NCBI RefSeq assembly: GCF_002906165.1
Contig: NZ_PPCN01000002.1
Span: 372,001 to 436,000, forward strand
Length of the DNA: 64,000 bases
Direction of reading: 5' to 3'
Source: Roseibium marinum
GTDB taxonomy: Bacteria; Pseudomonadota; Alphaproteobacteria; Rhizobiales; Stappiaceae
Under the pieces are notes generated by a model. It made no database searches. It was not told where the DNA came from and was given only the letters and a program-made list of their open reading frames with translations. How positions within the stretch are numbered: position 1 is the first letter of the stretch; each line of letters opens with the position of its first letter. Shown one piece after another: positions 54,921 to 64,000 of the stretch. Both the position numbers and the translations under genes were made by a program.

Positions 54921-55370
54921 TCAGCTTCTGCCGGTCGAGCCAAACCCGCCGGCCCCGCGCGTCGTGTCCGTCAACTCGGTGACTTCCAGAATTTGCGCCT
55001 GGAGCACGGGCGCGATCACCATCTGGGCAATCCGGTCGCCGCGGCTGATTTCGAATGGCGCGTCACCGTGATTGATCAGGATGACCTTCACCTCGCCGCG
55101 ATAATCCGCGTCGATCGTGCCGGGTGTGTTCAGAACCGTGACGCCATGTTTGGCGGCAAGGCCGGAGCGCGGCCGGACCTGCGCCTCGAAACCGGTCGGC
55201 AGGGCCATGGCAAGCCCGGTGGGGATCAGCGCTCTCGTTCCCGGCGCAAGAACCAGCGATTCGCCGACAGCGGCGAGGAGATCGAGCCCCGCGGCCAGAT
55301 CGGACTGATAGGCGGGAAGCGGGAGATCCCTGCCGTGGTCAAGGCGCTTCAGTTCCAGGGAAATTTGCAT
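54921..55370 (-). CDS. dut: dUTP diphosphatase
   Basis: A 149-residue trimeric enzyme that hydrolyses dUTP to dUMP, keeping uracil out of DNA and supplying thymidylate synthesis. All five motifs are visible: [40 protein letters not shown] and the Gly-rich [10 protein letters not shown] tail. Length is standard. In related genomes dut is often next to coaBC, which here lies 2.3 kb further on. Confidence 0.97.
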   Translation of the reverse strand: MQISLELKRLDHGRDLPLPAYQSDLAAGLDLLAAVGESLVLAPGTRALIPTGLAMALPTGFEAQVRPRSGLAAKHGVTVLNTPGTIDADYRGEVKVILINHGDAPFEISRGDRIAQMVIAPVLQAQILEVTELTDTTRGAGGFGSTGRS

Positions 55371-55564
55371 CGTCGGTTTCCGGCTGTGAGGTCCCGGCTG
55401 AGTGACGATATTCGGCGCTTCCTGTCAAGAACCGGGCGGCAATTGCAGCAAGTATCCCGGCAGAGGAAATGGCAGCACCTACTTGCGGTCGCGGCGTTCT
55501 CCTGAAACACTCCGGCGCATAACGATGGTGCCACGGCCTCGGGCCGATTTGGGAGACAAGCAAT

Positions 55565-55981
55565 ATGAGACAATTGATATTTGCGATTACGGCCTTTGCG
55601 ATGCTTGCATCGGCGCCGGCCGTCGCACAGACCGTCGGCTTCGCCGAAGCTATCAAGATGCTGGGCGCGAGCTGCGGCAAGGACATCGAGACCTACTGCA
55701 AGTCGGCTTCTCTTGCCAACAACGGGATCACCAATTGTCTTGAAAAGAACAAGGCGAAAGTCTCGGCGAAATGCAATGCCGACCGGGTGACCGTTCTTTC
55801 GCTGATTCGGGAACGGCTGGCTGCCCAGGCATCGGTCGCGCAGATCTGCAGCCGTGACTCGGCGCAATACTGCAAGGGCGTCAAGGAAGGCGCGGGACAT
55901 ATTCTTCGCTGCCTGTTGAAAGCCCAACCTTCCGTCAGCGCGAAATGCAACACCGCCATTGATCTGGCCGGTTACCGCTAA
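55565..55981 (+). CDS. Exported protein with two Cys-rich (GLG1-type) repeats
   Basis: A 138-residue protein with a signal peptide (hydrophobic 3-20, likely cut after AVAQ near 22). The mature part holds two similar four-Cys units: CGKDIETYC..NCLEKNKAKVSAKC at about 37-70 and CSRDSAQYC..RCLLKAQPSVSAKC at about 97-128. This Cys-x5-8-Cys-x13-Cys-x10-Cys spacing matches the cysteine-rich repeat of the Golgi protein GLG1, which also occurs in small proteins of Hyphomicrobiales. The role is unknown; disulfide-bonded periplasmic protein is likely. It lies 22 bases upstream of the OmpA-like gene and probably shares an mRNA. Confidence 0.8.
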   Translation: MRQLIFAITAFAMLASAPAVAQTVGFAEAIKMLGASCGKDIETYCKSASLANNGITNCLEKNKAKVSAKCNADRVTVLSLIRERLAAQASVAQICSRDSAQYCKGVKEGAGHILRCLLKAQPSVSAKCNTAIDLAGYR

Positions 55982-56003
55982 CACCGGTTTTTGGAGAATT
56001 CTT

Positions 56004-56585
56004 ATGAAAACATATCTTCTGGCCGGTCTTTCGGCGGCAATTCTCGCTGTTTCCAGCGTCGGCGCTGCCGCACAAACCAAACTGAACCGCAATGAAATCA
56101 TCAACTCCCTGCAAGGGGCGCAGCAGGAAGTGGACCTGACCGCCGACCAGATGCAGAAGGCGGCGATCGAGAACATCCGGAAATATCCCGGAGCCAATTC
56201 TCCGCACGACATGCCTCTGTCGGCCAAGTTGGCGACCTTGCGCCAGTTCAACGTCGAGATCACCTTCGAATTCGATTCCGACCGTATCCGCCCGGATTCA
56301 TACGAGACGGTCGGATTGATCGCCGATGCGCTTCACACGCCGTATCTGCAGGGTCAGACCTTCGTTATCGTCGGTCACACCGACGCCAAGGGCCCGCGCC
56401 AATATAACCTGGACCTCTCCATCAAACGCGCGCAAGCGGTGCGTGAGGCGCTGGTCACGACCTTCCAGGTGCCGGGCCAGTATCTGTTCGCCGTCGGTCT
56501 TGGCGAGGAACAGCTTCGCGATCCGTCCAAGCCGGACGCGGCAGTCAACCGGCGCGTCCAGTTGATCAACCTGGGCTACAAATAA
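56004..56585 (+). CDS. OmpA-family peptidoglycan-binding protein
   Basis: A 193-residue protein with a signal peptide (cut near AAAQ, about residue 24) and a C-terminal OmpA-like domain (about 80-192). The segments ITFEFDSDRIRPDSY, VIVGHTDAKGPRQYNLDLSIKRAQAVREAL and NRRVQLINLG carry the Asp and Arg that grip diaminopimelate. There is no lipobox, so it is probably periplasmic. The frame upstream to 55959 is ignored because TTGGAGA sits above the ATG at 56004. It follows the Cys-rich repeat gene as a probable pair. Confidence 0.9.
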   Translation: MKTYLLAGLSAAILAVSSVGAAAQTKLNRNEIINSLQGAQQEVDLTADQMQKAAIENIRKYPGANSPHDMPLSAKLATLRQFNVEITFEFDSDRIRPDSYETVGLIADALHTPYLQGQTFVIVGHTDAKGPRQYNLDLSIKRAQAVREALVTTFQVPGQYLFAVGLGEEQLRDPSKPDAAVNRRVQLINLGYK

Positions 56586-56751
56586 ACGGCCAAAGTCAGG
56601 GTCGGGCCGTAAAAAGCCTGAACGAAGCAAGTGTTTCCCGGTCGATTGTTCAAAAATCCGGAACAAATAATCTCCGGAATGACATCTACCGGGAACCTCT
56701 GAAGTCTCTATCTTCAAACGACGAAGAAATGGAGATCCAGGGAGTGGCACA

Positions 56752-57546
56752 GTGACAGACATGCAATCCGGTGGCGGCGCGGTGTTTTTCGCTCACGGCG
56801 CGCCGACACTGGCACTTGAAGATACGGCGGCGAGCCGGTTCCTGAAGTCCTTTGCCGCCGGCCGTCCACCACCGAAGGCGATCCTCATTCTCTCTCCGCA
56901 TTGGGAAACGGACGGGCTGAAGCTCTCCGCGCCGGGTCCCTTGCGCACCTATCACGACTTCCGCGGCTTTCCTCGAGCCCTTTACGAGATTTCCTATCCT
57001 GCCGTGGCCGGCGAGGCTCAGGTCGGCGAGGTCGCGCACCTGCTGAAAGCCGGGGGCCATGACTTCGAGCCGGACAACAGCTGGGGTCTGGATCACGGCG
57101 CCTGGGTGCCTCTTTCGCTCGCCTACCCGGCGGCCGATATCCCGGTGAGCGCCCTGTCGCTTCCCCGCGACAGCATTCCATCAACGCTATTCGCCCTCGG
57201 GCAGAGCCTTGCTCCCCTGAAGGACCAGGGTGTCCTGATTGTCGGTTCAGGCAGCACGACCCACAATCTCGGAGAGATCCAGCCGCATGGCTCGGCGGTG
57301 CCGGACTGGGCGACAAAATTCGATGGCTGGCTGGACGAGGGGCTGCAGTCGGGTTCGATCGACAGCATCAGCGACTTCGACTCCGGACCGGATTTCCGGC
57401 GCAACCACCCGACCGAGGAACACCTCCTGCCCCTCTTCTTCGCCTTCGGGGCGGGCGGACCGGATGCGAAACCGGACCTTCTGCACCGCAGCTACGAATA
57501 CGGCACGATCAGCATGAGCTATTTCGATTTCGGAAGTTCGGTGTAG
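56752..57546 (+). CDS. Class III extradiol dioxygenase (YgiD/DODA type)
   Basis: A 264-residue iron dioxygenase of the LigB superfamily. Iron and catalytic residues are expected in FFAHGAPT (His), LSPHWET (His), GLDHGAWVPL and VGSGSTTHNL, all present. Family members cleave catecholic substrates such as L-DOPA. E. coli YgiD has weak 4,5-DOPA activity and its true substrate is unknown. The start is GTG 56752 with AGGGAG seven bases upstream. Stand-alone gene; no aromatic degradation cluster is adjacent, although hppD (tyrosine breakdown) lies 6 kb downstream. Confidence 0.88.
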   Translation: MTDMQSGGGAVFFAHGAPTLALEDTAASRFLKSFAAGRPPPKAILILSPHWETDGLKLSAPGPLRTYHDFRGFPRALYEISYPAVAGEAQVGEVAHLLKAGGHDFEPDNSWGLDHGAWVPLSLAYPAADIPVSALSLPRDSIPSTLFALGQSLAPLKDQGVLIVGSGSTTHNLGEIQPHGSAVPDWATKFDGWLDEGLQSGSIDSISDFDSGPDFRRNHPTEEHLLPLFFAFGAGGPDAKPDLLHRSYEYGTISMSYFDFGSSV

Positions 57547-57560
57547 CCGTTACCGTCCTC

Positions 57561-57608
57561 CACCCTCATGCTGAGGAAGCGCGCAAGCGCTGTCTCGAAG
57601 CATGAGCC
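57561..57608. repeat. Hyphomicrobiales-type intergenic palindromic repeat
   Basis: CCCTCATGCTGAGGAAGCGC ... GTCTCGAAGCATGAG, a version of a hairpin sequence widely scattered in genomes of this order (from memory). CTCATGCT pairs with AGCATGAG. It lies between the convergent dioxygenase and coaBC genes. Confidence 0.65.
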
Positions 57609-57658
57609 GCTTGTCCCGGGTTTGCCGCCCGTCCTTCAAGACAGGCCACCAACCTTCT

Positions 57659-58882
57659 TCAGGTCTTCAGCACCTCCGCCGCCCGGGCGATGATCCGCCG
57701 CGCAACGTCCGCCTTGGACATTTGCGGCCAGTCCTCGACGCCGCTGCGGCTGACAAGGCGGACTGTGTTGGCATCCCCGCCCATGATGCCGGTTGCCGGG
57801 CTGACGTCGTTGGCAATTATCCAGTCGGCGTTCTTGCGCTCCAGCTTGCCGCGGGCGTTGTCGACCAGATCGGTTGTTTCGGCGGCAAATCCGATCAGCA
57901 GCTTCGGCCGCAGGCTTTTGTGATGGCCGATGGTGGCCAGGATGTCCGGATTTTCCGTGAGCTCCAGCGCCGGTGGTCTGCCGCTGCCATCCTTCTTGAT
58001 CTTCTGCGTGCCTTCGCTCGCCATGCGCCAGTCTGCGACGGCAGCGGCCATGATGGCGATATCCGCCGGCAGCGCGGCCTCCACCGCTTTCAGCATCTCG
58101 GTGGCCGATTCCACCTGGATCACAGCCACATTGGCCGGGGCGGGCAGAGTGACCGGTCCTGACACCAGTGTCACCCGCGCGCCGGCCGCATAAGCTGCCG
58201 CCGCCAGGGCGTGTCCCTGCTTGCCGGAAGACCGGTTGGCGATATACCGCACCGGATCGATCGGCTCGTGGGTCGGGCCGGACGTGATCAGCACATGTTT
58301 TCCGGCAAGCGGCAGACGCCCGGCTTCCAGGTCCTTGTCGCGCAGCACGTCCTGTACGGCGGCCACGATCTCCAGCGGTTCGCTCATCCGGCCGGTTCCG
58401 GCCTCGCCCTTTTCCGCCATCTCGCCTGCGGCAGGCCCGCAAAAGCGGATGCCGCGGTCTTCAAGAACCGCCAGATTGTGCCGGGTTGCCGGGTTCTGCC
58501 ACATTTTCGGGTTCATGGCGGGGGCAGCCAGAACCGGCTTGTCCGTCGCAAGCAGCACCGCTGTCGCCAGATCGTCGACGATGCCATGGGCAACCTTGGC
58601 CATCAGGTTCGCCGTCGCCGGGGCAACCAGGATCAGGTCGTGATCCCGCGCCAGGCGGATATGGCCGACATCATGCTCGGCTTCCCGGTCGAACAGACCG
58701 GTGAACACCTTCTCCGCCGCCAGCGCGCCGACGGCCAGGGGGGTGATGAATTCCTGCGCGCCACCGGTCATGACCGGAATGACACGGGCGCCGCGTTCCT
58801 TCAGCCTCCGGATCAAATCGAGGGACTTGTAGGCCGCGATACCGCCGCTGATGATCAGCACGATCTGTTTGCCGCTCAGCAT
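57659..58882 (-). CDS. coaBC: Bifunctional phosphopantothenoylcysteine decarboxylase / synthetase CoaBC
   Basis: A 407-residue enzyme for two steps of CoA synthesis. The N-terminal flavoprotein decarboxylase (1-190) has IISGGIAAYKSLDLIRRL, the catalytic-type His in EHDVGHIRLA, PAMNPKMWQNPA and the substrate flap with Cys in RFCGPAAGEMAEKGEAGTGRM. The C-terminal synthetase (about 195-407) has LITSGPTHEPIDPVRYIANRSSGKQG and VLVELTENPDIL-like KPALELTENPDIL. It converts 4'-phosphopantothenate plus cysteine to phosphopantetheine, downstream of the kinase at the window start. It is a single gene on the minus strand and is convergent with the dioxygenase gene. Confidence 0.95.
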   Translation of the reverse strand: MLSGKQIVLIISGGIAAYKSLDLIRRLKERGARVIPVMTGGAQEFITPLAVGALAAEKVFTGLFDREAEHDVGHIRLARDHDLILVAPATANLMAKVAHGIVDDLATAVLLATDKPVLAAPAMNPKMWQNPATRHNLAVLEDRGIRFCGPAAGEMAEKGEAGTGRMSEPLEIVAAVQDVLRDKDLEAGRLPLAGKHVLITSGPTHEPIDPVRYIANRSSGKQGHALAAAAYAAGARVTLVSGPVTLPAPANVAVIQVESATEMLKAVEAALPADIAIMAAAVADWRMASEGTQKIKKDGSGRPPALELTENPDILATIGHHKSLRPKLLIGFAAETTDLVDNARGKLERKNADWIIANDVSPATGIMGGDANTVRLVSRSGVEDWPQMSKADVARRIIARAAEVLKT

Positions 58883-58916
58883 CTTGACCCCATACTCCCG
58901 GTGATGGCGGTTAAAG

Positions 58917-60128
58917 TCAGAACCCGGACCGGAAATCCCTCGGTGCCGGGGAGATCACCTGCGCGCCGCTGCCGGTGATCTGGTAGACCGCAAGGCCGCG
59001 CTGGTTGAGGCCATTGGATTGGAAGCGGAACAATCCGTCAATGCCGATGAAACCGTCACGGTTGGTCAGGATGCTCTGCTGAAAGCGCTGCTGCCCGGCG
59101 GAGCGGATCAGGCCCGCGGCGAGTGTCACACCGTCATAGACGAGACTGGCATTGCGCGGCGGCACCGATCCATAGGCGCTCTGGTAGCGCTGGGCGAACG
59201 CCTGAAAGCTCTTGTCCTCCGGACCGGCGAACCAGGCACCGGCCAGCACAGGATTGCTTTTCTCCTGCGCGGTGTCCCATTGGCCCGAACCCAGCAGCTT
59301 GACCCGGCCAAGATTGGCGTTCTGGCTGACCAGCGTCTGCACGACAAGCCCCGGAACGCCGCCGGCTGCCGGCACGAACAGGGCGTCGATGTTGTTCATT
59401 ACCGGCTGCAGCGCCTGTGTCTTGGCGATCAGATCGGACGTATCGGTGCCGTTCAGCTTGTAACGCTGGATGGTGGCGATGCGGCCACCTCCCTGCCCGA
59501 CTTCCTGGCGGAACGCGGCCTCCACGACAGCGCCGTAGGACCCTTCGGGAATGAGCGCGGCATAGGAGCTCTTCTGCTGGCTGTTGGCATAGCTGATCGT
59601 GCGCTTGACGTCGCTCTCCGGCAGGAAGCTCAGTAGATAGACACCCCTCGCGGCGACGGATGTGTCCGTCGAAAAGGCGATCACCGGCACGCCCGTCGCG
59701 CGCGCTGCGGTGGCGGCGCCGGAAACGGCGGGGGCGAACACGGGGCCGAGGATCAGTTCCGCGCCCTCCGAAATTGCCGCCTGCGCTGCGGCCCGGCCGC
59801 CCTCGGCGGTGCCGTTGGTGTCTTTCACCAGCAGCTGGACATCGGCGCTCGGGAAATTCTGCAGCGCCAGCGTGGCGGCATTCTTGAAAACCGTTCCGAT
59901 GGAAGCGTTGCCGCCATTGCTCGACAGCGGCAGCAGCAATCCGACGCGGACACTGCCTGTGCCGATCACCTCGCCGGTGACCTGCGGCTGGGCGCCCGGC
60001 TGCACCTGGTCGCCCGGCAGCGAGCCGAGAGTTGAGCCCATGCATCCGGCAAGCAGCAATGCACTGGCGCCCGCCAGCACCGATTTCAAAACCAACCGTC
60101 TGCTCCGATGCACGTTTTTGACCCGCAT
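58917..60128 (-). CDS. LpoA-like lipoprotein (penicillin-binding protein activator family)
   Basis: A 403-residue periplasmic-binding-protein-fold lipoprotein. The signal ends with the lipobox LLLAGC, so lipidation is at Cys29. The rest is a type I periplasmic-binding fold (VRVGLLLPLSSNGGNASIG, LILGPVFAPAVSGAATAARATGVPVIAFSTD, and others), related to LpoA and to branched-chain amino acid binding proteins. LpoA activates PBP1A from the outer membrane; whether this one does so is inference. It diverges from rsmI, the arrangement seen throughout Alphaproteobacteria. The class A PBP at 18992-21259 could be its partner. Confidence 0.85.
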   Translation of the reverse strand: MRVKNVHRSRRLVLKSVLAGASALLLAGCMGSTLGSLPGDQVQPGAQPQVTGEVIGTGSVRVGLLLPLSSNGGNASIGTVFKNAATLALQNFPSADVQLLVKDTNGTAEGGRAAAQAAISEGAELILGPVFAPAVSGAATAARATGVPVIAFSTDTSVAARGVYLLSFLPESDVKRTISYANSQQKSSYAALIPEGSYGAVVEAAFRQEVGQGGGRIATIQRYKLNGTDTSDLIAKTQALQPVMNNIDALFVPAAGGVPGLVVQTLVSQNANLGRVKLLGSGQWDTAQEKSNPVLAGAWFAGPEDKSFQAFAQRYQSAYGSVPPRNASLVYDGVTLAAGLIRSAGQQRFQQSILTNRDGFIGIDGLFRFQSNGLNQRGLAVYQITGSGAQVISPAPRDFRSGF

Positions 60129-60396
60129 TCCACTTGCCCTGTTCCGTCGTCACCCTTACCAGAAGACTTACGTATTCACTGCAGGCATGTCCAGTTTTAG
60201 CGGTGTTTCAATGCCGTATCCGCCTGATCAACAGTGGATTTGCCTTGCATCGGTTGCGCCCAGCAGGTAGCGCAAGGAAGAAATCCGTAACCCGGAGACC
60301 GGATTCGCCGGTTGCCGCAGTCGCTGTTCAGGTCGCCTTGCCGTCAGGGCTTGCGCAGGATGGCCGGAGATCCGGACCAGCGTGAAAGGACGCCCG

Positions 60397-61311
60397 ATGG
60401 GAACCGACAGTCCCCCGCCGGCGGCGGACAAGAACCGCTACAGCCTCTCCGAACACGCCTTTTCCGCGCCCAATCTGGAGCCGGGGCTCTACATCGTCTC
60501 CACCCCGATCGGCAACCTCGGCGACATCACGGTGCGGGCGCTGGAGACACTGGCTGCCAGCAGCGTCATCGCCTGCGAAGATACAAGAGTGACCGCCACG
60601 CTGACGCGGAAATTCGGTCTCAAGACGCCGCTTCTTGCCTATCACGAGCACAATGCCGACAGGCAGCGGCCGAGGATCCTGGCGGAGCTTCAGGCCGGAC
60701 GGGCCGTCGCCCTCGTTTCCGATGCGGGCACGCCGCTGGTCTCCGATCCGGGCTACCGGCTTGTCCGCGACGTGGTGGCGGAAGGTTACAACGTCATTCC
60801 CGTTCCGGGAGCCTCTGCCCCGCTCGCCGGGCTGGTCGCTTCCGGCCTGCCGAGTGACACCGTTCTCTTTGCCGGCTTCCTGCCGCAAAAAGGCGGGCCG
60901 AAAAGCAAGCGCCTGGCGGAGCTTGCCCGGGTTCCGGCAACACTGATCTTCTTTGAATCCCCCCACCGCACCGGCGCGACCCTTGCCCTGATGGCCGAAA
61001 CCCTGGGCGGGGAACGCGACGCGGTGGTGGCGCGGGAGGTGACCAAGCGCTTTGAAACCTTCGAGCGCGGCACCCTTGCCGAACTGGCGGAACGCTTTGC
61101 GGACCGGCAGGTCAAGGGCGAGATCGTCATTCTGGTCGGCCCGGCGGAAGAAAAGCCGGAAGACGAAGGCGCCGATCTGGATGCGCTGCTCCTGGAAGCG
61201 CTTGAGGACATGCCGGTCAGCACGGCCGCCAAGAAGGTTGCCAAGGCAACCGGACTTGACCGCAACGAGGTTTATAAACGGGCGCTGGACCTGAAATCGG
61301 GGGACGCCTGA
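60397..61311 (+). CDS. rsmI: 16S rRNA (cytidine-1402-2'-O)-methyltransferase
   Basis: A 304-residue methyltransferase of the tetrapyrrole-methylase fold that modifies C1402 in the ribosomal decoding centre. Marks: LYIVSTPIGNLGDITVRALE, VIACEDTRVT, LVSDAGTPLVSDPGYRLV, and ETFERGTLAEL. The ATG at 60397 has GAAAGGA upstream and is preferred to a GTG at 60382. Its stop (TGA) is directly followed by the yraN ATG, so the two are coupled. The pair diverges from the LpoA-like gene. Confidence 0.95.
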   Translation: MGTDSPPPAADKNRYSLSEHAFSAPNLEPGLYIVSTPIGNLGDITVRALETLAASSVIACEDTRVTATLTRKFGLKTPLLAYHEHNADRQRPRILAELQAGRAVALVSDAGTPLVSDPGYRLVRDVVAEGYNVIPVPGASAPLAGLVASGLPSDTVLFAGFLPQKGGPKSKRLAELARVPATLIFFESPHRTGATLALMAETLGGERDAVVAREVTKRFETFERGTLAELAERFADRQVKGEIVILVGPAEEKPEDEGADLDALLLEALEDMPVSTAAKKVAKATGLDRNEVYKRALDLKSGDA

Positions 61312-61701
61312 ATGGCGCGCGGACGCGGCGGCCCGGACACCGAACAACGCCGCCGTGCCCACGCGCTCGGCCTGTCCGCCGAAACCTTCGCGGCCTGGTA
61401 TCTGCGCCTGACCGGCTGGCGGATCCTCAAACGCCGCTACAAGACGAAGGCGGGCGAAATCGACCTGATCGCCAAACGCCGGAAAACCGTCGTCTTTGTC
61501 GAGGTCAAGGCCAGGAAGACCCGCCGGGCGGCGTTCGAGGCGGTGACGCCGGCAAGCCAGAAGCGTATTTCCAGAGCCGCCAGGATATTCGTTGCCGAAC
61601 ATCCGAAAGCCGGTTTCTTCACCCTCCGCTTCGACGTGATCGTGATTCGCCCCTGGGCCCTGCCTGAGCGGATCGAGAATGCCTTCGAGGCCTGGGAATA
61701 G
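61312..61701 (+). CDS. yraN: YraN/UPF0102 family protein
   Basis: A 129-residue protein of the restriction-endonuclease-like fold. The characteristic segments are WYLRLTGWRILKRRYKTKAGEIDLIAKRRKTVVFVEVKAR, containing the Asp and Glu-Lys of a nuclease-like site, and FFTLRFDVIVI. Its cellular role is not established. It begins immediately after the rsmI stop and precedes gshB by 183 bases. Confidence 0.92.
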   Translation: MARGRGGPDTEQRRRAHALGLSAETFAAWYLRLTGWRILKRRYKTKAGEIDLIAKRRKTVVFVEVKARKTRRAAFEAVTPASQKRISRAARIFVAEHPKAGFFTLRFDVIVIRPWALPERIENAFEAWE

Positions 61702-61738
61702 ACGTTCCTTTTCCACTCCGCCCTCACCTCCTGCCGAA

Positions 61739-61765
61739 GTCATCCCCGATCAAGTCGGCGATGAC
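61739..61765. repeat. Short intergenic palindrome left of gshB
   Basis: GTCATCCCCGATCAAGTCGG followed by CGATGAC, an imperfect palindrome. A close relative is at 62923-62950, on the other side of gshB. Confidence 0.6.
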
Positions 61766-61884
61766 GCCGTGTATGGGAGCAGCCCCGTGTCCCACTGGAC
61801 AAAGCCGACCCCGCACCGCATATCTGGACCAACCGTTCTTGTATTCCTTGGCGCAAAATCCGCGCCCCCGCCGGGAGTTGCCCC

Positions 61885-62829
<945 letters not shown>

Positions 62830-63354
62830 GCCGCAGAGGGCACGAGCTTCCGCGTGGACACAGCGACGTGTCAGACACAGGTGGCATTGCTCAACAAGAG
62901 CCCGTGTAGCCTTTTTACCCAAGATCATCCCCGGTCAAGCCGAGGATGACAGCCGTGGGCTGCTGCTGCAATCGGGTCAACGGTATCCGGAGGAGGCTTC
63001 CCGGTCTTCTGTGGAAGCCCGGGCGGTTACGTTCTTGATTTGGCAACGCTCCCTTGCAGCGGGTGTCACCCCGGGCGCAGCGAAGCGGAGACCCGCGGCC
63101 CACTCGCGGTGCCGCTTGCTGAAGCAAGGGCTATTGTTCATCGGCGGTCGCTACCCGCTCCGGGCTGCGCGCCGTATGTTTGTCCCCGTGGGCTGTGTGT
63201 GAAGCGGCCTTGGAGACATCCAACAGAGCCTCTGCGAACGAGTGGGCCCCGGCTCAGCGCTGCGCTTGGCCGGGGTGACAGCCGAGGGTGGTGGTACTCA
63301 GCTTCTCAGTTCACTCAACAGAGTTGATGACACCTGAGAGGAGAACAACCGCCC
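62830..63354. other. Gene-free region with several palindromic repeat fragments
   Basis: About 525 bases between gshB and the convergent hppD. At least three palindromic fragments are visible: 62923-62950 (GATCATCCCCGGTCAAGCCG, then AGGATGAC), 63064-63100 (GTCACCCCGGGCGCAGCGAA, then GCGGAGACCCG) and 63248-63287 (CCCCGGCTCAGCGCTGCGCT, then TGGCCGGGGTGACAGCC). The last two resemble inverted copies of one element. Open frames here look like chance. Confidence 0.6.
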
Positions 63355-64000
63355 CTACTCAGCCGCTTCCGTCTTGATTACGCCGCGGCGGATCTGGTCT
63401 TCCTCGATGGATTCGAACAACGCGCGGAAATTGCCTTCGCCGAAGCCCTCGTCGCCTTTTCTCTGAATGAATTCAAAGAAGATCGGCCCGATGACCGTCC
63501 TGGAGAAAATCTGCAGGAGGATCTTGGTCATGCCGCCGTCGACAACGCCCTCGCCGTCGATCAGGATGCCGTGGCGTTTCATGCGCTCGATCGGTTCGTC
63601 ATGGCCGATGACCCGCTCGTGGGACATCTCGTAATAAGTGTCCGGCGGACCGGGCATGAACCTCAACTCGTTCTCGGCCAGCCTGTCCGTGCTGCCGTAA
63701 ATGTCGTCCGTGCCGACGGCGATATGCTGGATGCCTTCGCCGTTGTATTTCTTCAGATATTCCTCGATCTGGCTGGTGTCGTCCTTGGATTCGTTCAGCG
63801 GAATGCGGATCTTGCCGCACGGGCTGGTGATCGCCCTGCTGACGAGACCGGTGATGCGCCCGTCGATGTCGAAATAGTGGATCTGCTTGAAATTGAAGAG
63901 ATCGCGGTAGAAATCCCACCACTTGTCCATGTTGCCGCGAAAGACGTTGTGGGTCAGATGGTCGAGATAATAGAAGCCGACGCCCTTCGGTTTCGGATCG
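63355..64000 (-). CDS. hppD: 4-hydroxyphenylpyruvate dioxygenase, C-terminal part
   Basis: The 3' 215 codons of a gene that continues beyond the right edge. The enzyme converts 4-hydroxyphenylpyruvate to homogentisate in tyrosine breakdown. Iron ligands: His in YLDHLTHNV, His in [13 protein letters not shown] and Glu in [28 protein letters not shown], the family's hallmark C-terminus. Other parts match: [28 protein letters not shown]. It converges on gshB across a repeat-rich region. Confidence 0.95.
   Translation of the reverse strand, partial: DPKPKGVGFYYLDHLTHNVFRGNMDKWWDFYRDLFNFKQIHYFDIDGRITGLVSRAITSPCGKIRIPLNESKDDTSQIEEYLKKYNGEGIQHIAVGTDDIYGSTDRLAENELRFMPGPPDTYYEMSHERVIGHDEPIERMKRHGILIDGEGVVDGGMTKILLQIFSRTVIGPIFFEFIQRKGDEGFGEGNFRALFESIEEDQIRRGVIKTEAAE

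Overview
This 64 kb window is a high-GC chromosomal segment of an alphaproteobacterium in the order Hyphomicrobiales (Rhizobiales). The evidence is gene content and order: RegB/RegA-type redox regulators, hrcA diverging from rph-rdgB-hemW, a glnD-murJ-trpS run, a tim44-mltA-smr-xre run facing fxsA, an OlsB-type ornithine-lipid acyltransferase, an LpoA-like lipoprotein diverging from rsmI-yraN-gshB, and intergenic palindromes of the types common in this order. A marine Stappiaceae-like genome (Roseibium, Labrenzia, Stappia) is my best guess; this is inference. I saw no rRNA, tRNA, CRISPR array, transposase or prophage genes, so most of the window is core chromosome with small accessory islands.

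Region by region. 0-6.5 kb: the 3' end of coaA, then an old tandem duplication of a unit holding a terminator, a chemoreceptor gene and a secreted-protein gene. Over about 1.05 kb the two chemoreceptor copies are almost identical, while their sensor halves have diverged. The left copy of the secreted-protein gene is reduced to a 275 bp scar; the right copy is intact and encodes a 611-residue exported protein with a VHL-beta-like domain and an MliC-like C-terminus. 6.6-18.5 kb: regA/regB, secB, a MoeB-like adenylyltransferase, hrcA, rph-rdgB-hemW, an unusual intracellular PHB depolymerase with a KKPAAP-repeat linker and a helix-hairpin-helix tail, a glycosyltransferase and two small conserved genes. 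18.5-40.8 kb: cell-envelope and housekeeping genes (class A PBP, olsB, hybrid kinase, trpS, murJ, glnD, mltA, tim44, fxsA, an acyltransferase, polA, a PepSY membrane protein). 41-47.5 kb: the most accessory-looking stretch, with a third chemoreceptor, then a LysR regulator diverging from an EgtD-like methyltransferase, an MFS transporter and a small orphan protein, followed by a DUF305 membrane protein. 47.8-64 kb: comM, an orphan BrnA-like protein, a ureohydrolase, a TetR regulator diverging from a DUF1127 mini-protein and a homocysteine methyltransferase-like gene, cysK, a HAD phosphatase, dut, a Cys-rich repeat protein with an OmpA-like protein, a DODA-type dioxygenase, coaBC, the LpoA-like gene, rsmI-yraN-gshB and the 3' part of hppD.

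Functional links: coaA and coaBC both serve coenzyme A synthesis. cysK, the homocysteine methyltransferase-like gene and gshB are sulfur and thiol metabolism. murJ, mltA, the class A PBP and the LpoA-like lipoprotein act on peptidoglycan. The three observations I rate highest are the PHB depolymerase fusion, the bacterial VHL-beta-like exported protein inside a decaying tandem duplication, and the divergent LysR / methyltransferase / exporter cassette. All assignments come from reading the sequence; no database search was run.
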